The position numbers and the translations under genes are program-made. From the NCBI GenBank assembly GCA_038526735.1, contig JBCBGM010000061.1, forward strand, positions 1 to 10,729: a stretch of 10,729 bases of DNA, given 5' to 3'. The stretch is from Rubricella sp038526735. Lineage in GTDB: Bacteria; Pseudomonadota; Alphaproteobacteria; Rhodobacterales; Rhodobacteraceae. Positions within the stretch are counted from its first letter, which is position 1. Every line of letters starts with the position of its first letter. The notes under the pieces were generated by a model. The model searched no databases, had not been told where the DNA came from, and saw only the letters and a program-made list of their open reading frames with translations. Below are positions 1-5,720 of the stretch, in pieces.

Positions 1-1176
1 GCGCTGCTGAACGATCTGGGCCTCAAACAGCCCCGCAACGGTATCGCCTCAACCGAGGCGCAGGCCAAAGAGATCGCAGCCGCAGTGGGCTTTCCGCTCG
101 TAATCCGCCCCTCCTATGTGCTCGGCGGCCGCGGGATGGAGATCGTCCGCGATATGGCCCATCTCGACCGCTACATCCGCGAGGCAGTGGTCGTGTCGGG
201 CGACAGCCCTGTGCTGCTCGACAGCTATCTGACCGGTGCAGTCGAAGTTGATGCAGATGCCCTTTGCGACGGCCAGAATGTGCATGTTGCGGGCGTGATG
301 GAGCATATCGAAGAGGCAGGCGTGCACTCTGGTGACAGCGCCTGCTCGCTGCCACCCCATTCGCTCGACGCTGCAACCGTTGCCGAGCTCAAAGCGCAAG
401 CCGTCTCGATGGCCAAGGCGCTCAATGTCGTGGGCCTGATGAACGTGCAGTTCGCGATAAAAGACAGCGAGATCTTCGTACTTGAGGTGAACCCGCGCGC
501 CTCTCGCACGGTACCTTTCGTGGCCAAAGCCGTGAACTCACCCATCGCCTCAATAGCGGCCCAGCTCATGGCCGGCGCGCCCCTGACCGACTTCTCGCTC
601 AAAGCCCCCGAGACCGAACACATCGCGGTGAAAGAGGCCGTGCTCCCCTTCGCCCGCTTCCCCGGCGTCGACACGCTCCTCGGCCCCGAGATGCGCTCTA
701 CCGGAGAGGTCATGGGCCTCGACAGAACCTTCGAGCGTGCCTTCCTCAAGGCCCAACTCGGCGCGGGCGTAGTGCTGCCTGAGACCGGCGGCGTGTTCAT
801 CTCGATCAAAGACGCTGACAAAGGGCCACTGATGCTTGAGGCCGCACAAACGCTGCACACTTTGGGGTTTGAGGTGCTGGCAACCCGCGGCACTGCAGCC
901 TGGCTACAGCAAAACAGCATCCCGGCCCGCACCATTAAGAAAGTCTACGAGGGACAGCCCCACATCATCGACGAGATGAAAAACGGCGCGGTGCAGATCG
1001 TTTTCAACACCACCGAAGGCGCGCTCGCGATCGAAGACAGCCGCTCAATGCGCGCGGTCGCCCTCTACGACAAGATCCCTTACTACACCACCGCCGCCGG
1101 CGCCCGCGCCGCCGCCCTCGCGATCCGCAACGCCCGTGAAGGCGCGCTGGACGTGATGGCGTTGCAGGAGGTCTAA
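1..1176 (+). CDS. carB: Carbamoyl-phosphate synthase large subunit, 3' part (5' end outside window)
   Basis: This is the C-terminal 391 residues of the large subunit of carbamoyl-phosphate synthase. The enzyme makes carbamoyl phosphate from bicarbonate, glutamine-derived ammonia and two ATP for the arginine and pyrimidine pathways. The frame is open from base 1, so the gene starts upstream; the family is about 1,070-1,110 residues long. The visible part begins in the second ATP-grasp half (RPSYVLGGRG near residue 35, HSGDSACSLP near 109, the metal/ATP motif EVNPRASRTVPF near 162, and LLGPEMRSTGEVMG near 226). It ends in the MGS-like allosteric domain, from about residue 263. That domain keeps the ATRGTA threonines (near 295 and 298) and the lysine of KKVYEG (near 314), which bind IMP/UMP/ornithine in the E. 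coli enzyme. It matches E. coli CarB closely by recall and shows no damage. It ends at TAA 1174-1176, followed by a long hairpin-rich spacer, so it is probably the end of its transcript. Confidence 0.97.
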   Translation, partial: ALLNDLGLKQPRNGIASTEAQAKEIAAAVGFPLVIRPSYVLGGRGMEIVRDMAHLDRYIREAVVVSGDSPVLLDSYLTGAVEVDADALCDGQNVHVAGVMEHIEEAGVHSGDSACSLPPHSLDAATVAELKAQAVSMAKALNVVGLMNVQFAIKDSEIFVLEVNPRASRTVPFVAKAVNSPIASIAAQLMAGAPLTDFSLKAPETEHIAVKEAVLPFARFPGVDTLLGPEMRSTGEVMGLDRTFERAFLKAQLGAGVVLPETGGVFISIKDADKGPLMLEAAQTLHTLGFEVLATRGTAAWLQQNSIPARTIKKVYEGQPHIIDEMKNGAVQIVFNTTEGALAIEDSRSMRAVALYDKIPYYTTAAGARAAALAIRNAREGALDVMALQEV

Positions 1177-1490
1177 AAGCCCTCCCGCCCTTCGGTTGGG
1201 CACGGCCCGCGCCGCGCGCGGGTCCAAAGCTCGTTGAAAGGCCCTTGAGGGAGACTCTGCTCCCTCAAGGGCACGGCTATCGCCCGGGCTGCGCCCGCCC
1301 TTGACCCAGGCTCGACTCACGTCTTTCGTCGATTTTCAAGTATTCCGGGGTGAATGGCGGGCGTAGCCCGGCAGAGGGGCAGAGCCCCTGAATGGACCCG
1401 ACCCGCAGGGGCGGGCCATGCTGAAAGCGCTCGCAAAGAAGTAATCAGACCGCTTGAACCCTGCCATGATCCCCGCCAAAACCTCGGCCC
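1177..1490. other. Non-coding carB-tdk spacer rich in hairpins
   Basis: This 314-base stretch has no credible gene: the open frames across it have no ribosome site or recognisable protein. It holds at least five perfect or near-perfect inverted repeats. They are 1204-1211/1217-1224 (one G-T pair), 1241-1253/1260-1272 (13 pairs), 1358-1362/1366-1370, 1375-1380/1384-1389 and 1402-1406/1411-1415. None is followed by a clear T run. Similar hairpin-rich, GC-rich spacers are, as I recall, common after genes in Rhodobacterales. Roles in 3'-end formation of carB mRNA or as a dispersed palindromic repeat are both possible. No tdk promoter could be identified with confidence. Confidence 0.7.
1241..1272 (+). 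terminator. 13-bp perfect hairpin after carB (possible terminator)
   Basis: Arms 1241-1253 and 1260-1272 are perfectly complementary, with a six-base loop. It lies 65 bases after the carB stop. The stem is strong enough to end transcription or protect the 3' end, but no T run follows, so it is not a classical intrinsic terminator. It could equally be a dispersed repeat. Confidence 0.45.
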
Positions 1491-2072
1491 ATGGCCAAAC
1501 TCTACTTCAACTACTCCACTATGAACGCGGGCAAGAGTACGATCCTCTTGCAGGCCTCCTATAACTACAACGAACGCGGGATGGAGACCTACTTGCTGAC
1601 CGCCCAACTCGACAACCGGGCGGGTGAGGCGGTCATTGGCTCGCGCATAGGTATCTCGGCCCCCGCTGACACGTATGACGAGAATGATAACCTCTTCGCC
1701 AAGATCCAAACGCGGCTACAAGCTGGCCCATGTGCCTGCGTGCTGATCGACGAGGCACAGTTCTTGACCAAAGAGCAGGTCTGGCAACTCGCCCGGGCCA
1801 CCGATGATCTGGGCGTGCCGGTCATGTGCTACGGCCTGCGCACCGACTTTCGCGGAGAGCTTTTTCCCGGTTCCGCCACCCTCCTCGCCCTCGCAGACGA
1901 GATGCGAGAGGTCCGTACGATCTGTCATTGTGGGAAAAAGGCCAACATGGTCGTGCGGCTCGGCGCGGATGGAAAAGCTCTGAAAGACGGCGCGCAGGTG
2001 CAGATCGGGGGCAATGATACCTACGTCGCCTTCTGTCGCCGCCATTGGCGCGAGGCGGTGGGCGACGACTGA
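1491..2072 (+). CDS. tdk: Thymidine kinase (TK1 type)
   Basis: Thymidine kinase phosphorylates thymidine to dTMP with ATP in the cytosolic salvage pathway. The 193-residue product aligns end to end with E. coli Tdk by recall. It has a P-loop (NAGKST, residues 12-17), the conserved YNYNERG segment (25-30), a Walker B/catalytic acid motif LIDEAQF (85-91, with E88 the likely base) and the CYGLRTDFRGELF segment (113-125). Structural zinc ligands are C145 and C147 (CHCG) with C182 and H185 (CRRH). The ATG at 1491 puts the first residues, MAKLYF, in register with E. coli MAQLYF, so the start is well supported, although I see no strong Shine-Dalgarno site. The stop (TGA 2070-2072) directly abuts the -35 element of the downstream heat-shock promoter, so hsp20 is not simply a read-through passenger of tdk. 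Confidence 0.96.
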   Translation: MAKLYFNYSTMNAGKSTILLQASYNYNERGMETYLLTAQLDNRAGEAVIGSRIGISAPADTYDENDNLFAKIQTRLQAGPCACVLIDEAQFLTKEQVWQLARATDDLGVPVMCYGLRTDFRGELFPGSATLLALADEMREVRTICHCGKKANMVVRLGADGKALKDGAQVQIGGNDTYVAFCRRHWREAVGDD

Positions 2073-2101
2073 CTTGCAGCGCGCAATCCGCCTCCCCATA
2101 T
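2073..2101 (+). promoter_or_regulatory. RpoH (sigma-32) heat-shock promoter of hsp20
   Basis: CTTGCA at 2073-2078 and CCCCATAT at 2094-2101 are separated by 15 bases. The family consensus is CTTGAA, about 13-15 bases, then CCCCATNT, so the -10 element is a full match and the -35 element differs at one base. It sits immediately after the tdk stop and 64 bases before the hsp20 start, where such a promoter is expected. Transcription would start near 2107-2110, leaving a leader of roughly 55-58 bases. Confidence 0.85.
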
Positions 2102-2110
2102 CCCTCTCAA

Positions 2111-2130
2111 GCGGTGCCAGTCCGGGCCGC
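2111..2130 (+). other. Upstream leader hairpin of hsp20 mRNA
   Basis: GCGG at 2111-2114 pairs with CCGC at 2127-2130. After a two-base bulge, CC 2117-2118 pairs with GG 2125-2126. It lies in the inferred 5' leader, upstream of the hairpin that contains the ribosome site. ROSE leaders usually carry one or more such stable helper hairpins before the temperature-sensing one. This helix is modest in length, so confidence is moderate. Confidence 0.45.
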
Positions 2131-2137
2131 ACACCAC

Positions 2138-2160
2138 ATGTCGCTTGCCTGAGAGGACAT
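2138..2160 (+). promoter_or_regulatory. ROSE-like RNA thermometer hairpin covering the hsp20 ribosome site
   Basis: In the RNA, the UCGCU at 2141-2145 pairs with the Shine-Dalgarno AGGA at 2154-2157, leaving G2143 unpaired opposite the ribosome site. This is the arrangement that defines ROSE elements, whose conserved U(U/C)GCU pairs with AGGA around a bulged G. The helix continues outward with A2138-U2160, U2139-A2159 and G2140-C2158, and inward with a U2146-G2153 wobble. It closes on a six-base loop. The start codon follows at 2165, seven bases after the AGGA. ROSE elements are known in front of hsp20-type genes in alphaproteobacteria; assigning this one rests on visual pairing only. Confidence 0.72.
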
Positions 2161-2164
2161 CACG

Positions 2165-2578
2165 ATGACACGCGTCTCTTTCGCGTCGCACCCTTTTCTG
2201 CTGGGGTTTGAAGAGCTTGACCGCCTCGTTGAGCGCACCGTCAAATCCGGCAACGAGGGCTATCCCCCCTACAATATCGAACAGGTCAACGAGCGCGCTT
2301 ATCGCATCACGCTCGCGGTGGCTGGTTTCGCCGAAGCGGACCTTTCGATCACCGTCGAAGACAACCAACTGGTTATTCGTGGCCGTCAGACCGATGACAG
2401 CGCTGACCGAGTGTTTCTGCACCGTGGCATTGCCGCCCGGCAGTTTCAGAAACAGTTCGTGCTGGCAGAAGGGGTCGAGGTGGCGGCCGCAAATATCGAG
2501 AATGGACTGCTCCACATCGATCTGGCCCGCACCCCGCCCGAGCAGGTCGTCCAGACCATCGAGATCCGGAAGGGATAA
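2165..2578 (+). CDS. Small heat-shock protein, Hsp20/IbpA (alpha-crystallin) family
   Basis: This 137-residue cytosolic holdase chaperone is expected to form oligomers that bind unfolding proteins and hand them to ClpB/DnaK. The N-terminal arm (residues 1-35) carries the SHPFLLGFEELDRL segment typical of the alphaproteobacterial IbpA-like branch. The alpha-crystallin domain spans about 36-125. It includes the YRITLAVAGF strand (46-55), the EDNQLVIRG strand (65-73) and the hallmark NIENGLLHIDL (110-120). The C-terminal I-x-I anchor for oligomer contacts is IEI (132-134). The ATG at 2165 is chosen for its AGAGGA ribosome site at 2152-2157. Regulation is visible: an RpoH promoter at 2073-2101 and a ROSE-like hairpin over the ribosome site. 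The gene is followed after four bases by a DUF1150 gene, so the two form an operon. Confidence 0.95.
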   Translation: MTRVSFASHPFLLGFEELDRLVERTVKSGNEGYPPYNIEQVNERAYRITLAVAGFAEADLSITVEDNQLVIRGRQTDDSADRVFLHRGIAARQFQKQFVLAEGVEVAAANIENGLLHIDLARTPPEQVVQTIEIRKG

Positions 2579-2582
2579 AGAC

Positions 2583-2786
2583 ATGACCAAAACGACCGAA
2601 AACTTAGTTTATGTCCGCGAAATCCAGGTCGCTAGCCTTCCTGAAGACGTTCAGGGGCAGACCGAGGCGGAGATTCTCTACGCGATCCACAACCCCGACG
2701 GGGAACGCATCGCGCTGGTGGACGACCGCAAACTCGCCTTCCGCGTTGCGCGCGCAAACGACCTGTCACCGGTGAGCGTGCATTAA
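2583..2786 (+). CDS. DUF1150 family small protein, hsp20 operon partner
   Basis: This is a 67-residue protein of unknown function. The central EAEILYAIHNPDGERIALVDDR segment is split here as EAEILYAIHNPDGE (residues 28-41) and RIALVDDRKLAF (42-53), and it is characteristic of the short DUF1150 family of Alphaproteobacteria. There is no signal peptide, membrane segment or cysteine pair, so it is probably cytosolic. Its start ATG at 2583 is set by a strong ribosome site (GGAAGGGA, 2568-2575) that overlaps the last codons of hsp20. The four-base gap argues for co-transcription and coupled translation under the heat-shock promoter. A cofactor or modulator role with the small heat-shock protein is an inference from the neighbourhood only. 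Its stop codon overlaps that of the convergent RidA-like gene. Confidence 0.88.
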   Translation: MTKTTENLVYVREIQVASLPEDVQGQTEAEILYAIHNPDGERIALVDDRKLAFRVARANDLSPVSVH

Positions 2787-3172
2787 GGCGAGGCTGGCAG
2801 CCGAGCCGTTACCTCGATCTCTATCTTCATTGCCGGCTCTTGCAGGTCGGCGATGAACATCGTGGCGGCAGGGCGGACATCTCCAAACACCTCGCGCACT
2901 GCGTCCCAACAGAGTGGCCAATCCTCACGCTTGGGAAGGATGTAGCGGACGCGCACAACGTCTTGAAACGATGCCCCCGCCTGCTCCAGTGCCCAGCAGA
3001 TATTACGCAGGGTTTGCCGGGTTTGCTCCGCCGGATCGTCGGAGATCGTCATGGTGGTGTAGTCGTAGCCGGTCGTGCCCGCCACAAAGACCCAGCCGTC
3101 TTCCACCACGGCCCGCGAATACCCAATCTTCGCCTCAAACGGAGACCCCTGTGAAATCAACGTGCGCGCCAT
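2783..3172 (-). CDS. RidA-like (YjgF/YER057c/UK114) family protein, non-canonical active site
   Basis: This 129-residue protein has the RidA fold, which normally forms a trimer with ligand clefts between subunits. Family features are the VFVAGTTGYD strand (residues 28-37), the helix PAEQTRQTLRNICWALEQAG (47-66), VVRVRYIL (72-79) and the C-terminal MKIEIEVTARL (115-125). In true RidA, which hydrolyses reactive enamines and imines, an arginine near position 105 (in a PARS-type motif) binds the substrate carboxylate. Here the aligned stretch is RPAATMF (100-106), so that arginine is an alanine. It therefore probably belongs to one of the other Rid subfamilies, whose activity is unclear. The ATG at 3172 has a good ribosome site (GGGAAGG, about 3178-3184). 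The gene ends convergently into the DUF1150 gene with a four-base overlap. Confidence 0.9.
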   Translation of the reverse strand: MARTLISQGSPFEAKIGYSRAVVEDGWVFVAGTTGYDYTTMTISDDPAEQTRQTLRNICWALEQAGASFQDVVRVRYILPKREDWPLCWDAVREVFGDVRPAATMFIADLQEPAMKIEIEVTARLPASP

Positions 3173-3192
3173 GTTTGCCTTCCCAAAACGAG

Positions 3193-3218
3193 AAAGGCCC
3201 CACCGAAGCGGGGCCTTT
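3193..3218 (-). terminator. Intrinsic terminator of sat-cysC
   Basis: Arms 3193-3201 and 3210-3218 pair perfectly (nine bases). Read on the minus strand, two more pairs (one G-U) close a UUCG tetraloop. The 3' arm ends in TTT and is followed by CTCGTTTT, a broken T run. It lies 21 bases after the sat-cysC stop and just before the RidA-like gene on the same strand, so that gene needs its own promoter or read-through. Confidence 0.88.
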
Positions 3219-3238
3219 GAAATACTTCGATCCTAACG

Positions 3239-4948
3239 TTAGATCGCGGCGATGAGACCCATCGACTCGAGCTTCAGGATCACCTGCTGCGCGCAGAAAT
3301 CAACGTCCACGCTCTCGGTCTCAACGCGGAGCTCTGGCGTTTCGGGCTCCTCATACGGATCGGAGATCCCCGTGAATTCCTTGATCTTGCCCTCACGCGC
3401 GAGCTTGTAGAGGCCTTTGCGGTCACGGCGCTCGCACTCTTCGATAGAGGTGGCGACATGGACCTCAACAAAGGCCCCATAGCTTTCGATCATCTCACGC
3501 ACCGCGCGGCGCGTGGCTGTATAGGGCGCGATGGGTGCACAAATCGCGATACCACCATTCTTGGTGATCTCGGAGGCAACATAGCCGATCCGCTTGATGT
3601 TGATGTCGCGGTGCTCTTTCGAGAAGCCCAGCTCAGACGACAGATGCTTGCGTACCACGTCGCCGTCCAACAGCGTCACCGGGCGACCGCCCATCTCCAT
3701 CAGCTTGACCTGAAGCGCGTTGGCGATGGTCGATTTGCCAGAGCCTGACAGACCCGTGAAAAACACCGTAAAGCCCTGCTTGGCGCGCGGCGGGCGGGTC
3801 TTGCGCAGCTCGGTCACAACTTCAGGGAACGAGAACCACTCGGGGATCTCAAGGCCCTCGGCCAAGCGGCGGCGCAGCTCGGTGCCCGAGATGTTGAGAA
3901 CGGTCACGCCCTCTTCGATCTCATCCGCAGGCTCGTATTGCGCGCGCTCTTGCACAAAGACCATATGCTTGAACGGCACCATTTCGACGCCGATCTCGTC
4001 TTCGTACTTCTTGAACATGTCCTGCGCGTCATACGGGCCGTAGAAATCTTCACCGGCAGAGTTGCTGCCCGGCCCGGCGTGGTCGCGGCCAACGATGAAG
4101 TGGGTCACGCCGTGGTTGCGGCGGATCAGGCCGTGCCATACAGCCTCTCGCGGGCCCGCCATACGCATCGCGAGGTTCAAGAGCGACATGTGGGTGGTAG
4201 AGGCCGGGTACTTGTCGAGCACCGCCTCGTAGCAACGCACGCGGGTGAAGTGATCAACATCACCAGGCTTCGTCATGCCGACGACCGGGTGGATCATCAG
4301 GTTCGCCTGTGTGTCTTTGGCGGCGCGGAACGTGAGTTCCTGGTGGGCGCGGTGCAGCGGGTTGCGAGTCTGGAAGGCCACGATGCGGCGCCAGCCCATT
4401 TTGCGGAAGTAGGCGCGAAGTTCATTCGGCGTCTCGCGACGGGCGCGGAAATCGTAGTGCACAGGCTGATGGATACCGGTGATCGGGCCGCCGAGATATA
4501 CAGCACCCGCTTGGTTGTGCAGGTAGTTGACCGCCGGGTGGGCAACATCGTCAGCACCAAAGACCATCTCGGCCTCTTTGGCCTTGTTCGGCACCCATTT
4601 GTCGCTGACCGAAAGGATCGCGAGGATCACGCCCTCTTGGTCGCGCAGCGCGATGTCTTGGCCCGCTTCGATCTTGTCCGCAAACTCTTGGTTCACATCG
4701 AGCGTGATTGGCATCGGCCAGAGCGAGCCATCCGTCAGGCGCATCGTTTCGACCACAGAGTTGTAGTCAGCTTCTGTCAGAAACCCGCGCAGCGGGTTGA
4801 AGCCGCCATTCATCAGCAGCTCAAGGTCACAGATTTGGCGGGGCGTCAGATCCCAAGACAGAAGCTCTCCGGCCTCCACCTTCAGCTTTTCTGCTGACTC
4901 GGCAGAAACATAGAGTTCGGGGATCGGCGCGTGGTTCATCAAGCTCAT
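3239..4948 (-). CDS. Bifunctional sulfate adenylyltransferase / adenylylsulfate kinase (Sat-CysC fusion)
   Basis: This 569-residue cytosolic enzyme activates sulfate in two steps: sulfate plus ATP gives APS, then APS plus ATP gives PAPS. The N-terminal half is a Sat-type ATP sulfurylase. It has NGGFNPLRGFL near residues 47-57, the ATP-binding QTRNPLHRAH at 193-202 and GRDHAGPG at 287-294. The C-terminal third (about 390-569) is APS kinase, with the P-loop GLSGSGKST at 399-407, LDGDVVRKHLSSELGFS at 427-443 and FTGISDPYE near 525-533. Both halves look active. The frame stays open up to 5056, but the extra 36 residues are arginine/glycine-rich and unlike the family. I chose ATG 4948, which has GGAAAG about 9-10 bases upstream; ATG 4939 is an alternative. 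The stop lies inside a perfect 10-base palindrome (3233-3242). No sulfite-producing reductase or sulfate transporter gene lies in the window. Confidence 0.95.
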   Translation of the reverse strand: MSLMNHAPIPELYVSAESAEKLKVEAGELLSWDLTPRQICDLELLMNGGFNPLRGFLTEADYNSVVETMRLTDGSLWPMPITLDVNQEFADKIEAGQDIALRDQEGVILAILSVSDKWVPNKAKEAEMVFGADDVAHPAVNYLHNQAGAVYLGGPITGIHQPVHYDFRARRETPNELRAYFRKMGWRRIVAFQTRNPLHRAHQELTFRAAKDTQANLMIHPVVGMTKPGDVDHFTRVRCYEAVLDKYPASTTHMSLLNLAMRMAGPREAVWHGLIRRNHGVTHFIVGRDHAGPGSNSAGEDFYGPYDAQDMFKKYEDEIGVEMVPFKHMVFVQERAQYEPADEIEEGVTVLNISGTELRRRLAEGLEIPEWFSFPEVVTELRKTRPPRAKQGFTVFFTGLSGSGKSTIANALQVKLMEMGGRPVTLLDGDVVRKHLSSELGFSKEHRDINIKRIGYVASEITKNGGIAICAPIAPYTATRRAVREMIESYGAFVEVHVATSIEECERRDRKGLYKLAREGKIKEFTGISDPYEEPETPELRVETESVDVDFCAQQVILKLESMGLIAAI

Positions 4949-5202
4949 CAGCGTGTTCTTTCCGGACAGGAAGCGGTTCTCAACAGGTGGGCGCGCCTTA
5001 AACCCTAGGCGGGGCAAACCGCAAGGCCTGCCCCCGGCGTCAGAGCGCCGCGTCATCTTTGGATGCCGGAAAAACCCGCTTTTGGGCTGGGACCGACGGT
5101 TGGTCGATAAAAAAACTTTTCACTTCGACGGAAAACTTCGGCGCGTTCGTTCTATGTCTTGGGCAAGCAAGGCCCCGCTCACCACTTTGAGAGGACCCCG
5201 CA
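4949..5202. promoter_or_regulatory. Divergent spacer between sat-cysC and the b561 operon
   Basis: This 254-base spacer must hold the promoters for both directions. The most AT-rich part (5106-5138) has a run of eight A and two copies of AAAACTT, at 5112-5118 and 5132-5138. The copies are exactly 20 bases apart, about two helical turns. An overlapping ACTTCG repeat lies at 5122-5127 and 5135-5140. A hairpin with arms 5011-5016 and 5029-5034 lies in what would be the sat-cysC leader. No -35/-10 pair is convincing enough to call. Confidence 0.4.
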
Positions 5203-5709
5203 ATGACATACGCGCCGATCCATATCGCCGCCCACTGGCTCACCGCATTGGCGCTTGTGCTGATGCTCGCAACAGGCCTCGCCTACAGCTATGATCTGGC
5301 GGATGGCTGGGCGATGACGGTTCATCAAATTGCCGGGCAAGCTCTGATTACCCTCATCGCCGCGCGTCTCATTGCACGGATATTTGTGAAGCCGCGCGCA
5401 AAGCCGACCGATGAGCCCGCTTGGGAACGCCGCCTCGCGAGCGCTGTGCACTTGGCGCTCTACGCGGTGCTGATCGCCTATGTCGCGACCGGCTATGTCT
5501 CCGCCTCAGCGCTGCGAGACCCCGCGTTATTGCTTCCGCTCGACCGCGCCTTCGCCCGCTCTGACATGGGTGAGATTTTGTTGGAAGTGCATTTCGCTCT
5601 GAAATGGGCGCTGCTCGGGCTGGTCTCTGTGCACATACTCGGAGCGGCCAAACACGCGCTGCTTGATCGACATTCACTGCCGTCCAACATGCTGCCACGT
5701 ACAAATTAG
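5203..5709 (+). CDS. Cytochrome b561 family membrane di-heme protein
   Basis: This 168-residue inner-membrane cytochrome has four predicted helices at about residues 8-28, 40-60, 80-100 and 128-150. The family (CybB type) carries two b hemes and moves electrons between the quinone pool and a partner. The expected histidines are present: H11 in helix 1, H41 in helix 2, and H130 and H144 in helix 4. The 14-residue spacing of the last pair matches that recalled for E. coli CybB (137/151), so both heme sites look intact; H7 and H83 are additional. The ATG at 5203 has a strong ribosome site, GAGAGGA (5189-5195). The gene is followed after 11 bases by the Rieske-like gene, whose ribosome site overlaps this gene's stop codon. 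The two are clearly one operon, which suggests that the cytochrome is the membrane partner of the periplasmic Rieske protein. Confidence 0.93.
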   Translation: MTYAPIHIAAHWLTALALVLMLATGLAYSYDLADGWAMTVHQIAGQALITLIAARLIARIFVKPRAKPTDEPAWERRLASAVHLALYAVLIAYVATGYVSASALRDPALLLPLDRAFARSDMGEILLEVHFALKWALLGLVSVHILGAAKHALLDRHSLPSNMLPRTN

Positions 5710-5720
5710 GGAGAACTCAA

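Noticed and set aside
225..935. Open frame of 236 codons on the minus strand inside carB
   Set aside because: It lies entirely opposite a strongly conserved CarB sequence, has low-complexity Ser/Ala/Thr content and no family resemblance.
1177..1490. tRNA or known small RNA in the carB-tdk spacer
   Set aside because: There is no cloverleaf or CCA-type end, and the hairpins do not match any RNA family I recognise.
2208..2582. Longer form of the DUF1150 gene starting inside hsp20
   Set aside because: The first 125 codons are an out-of-frame reading of hsp20. The strong ribosome site at 2568-2575 fixes the start at 2583.
3938..4897. Long open frame of 319 codons on the plus strand opposite sat-cysC
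   Set aside because: It mirrors codon bias of a well-recognised high-GC gene on the other strand, has no recognisable domain and is rich in histidine, arginine and valine as expected for an antisense shadow.
4949..5056. N-terminal extension of 36 residues for the Sat-CysC protein
   Set aside because: The segment is not family-like, whereas the sequence from ATG 4948 matches the usual start of the family and gives the normal length of about 569 residues.
4949..5202. Riboswitch in the sat-cysC leader
   Set aside because: There is a hairpin at 5011-5034, but I could not match any known sulfur-related riboswitch core by eye.
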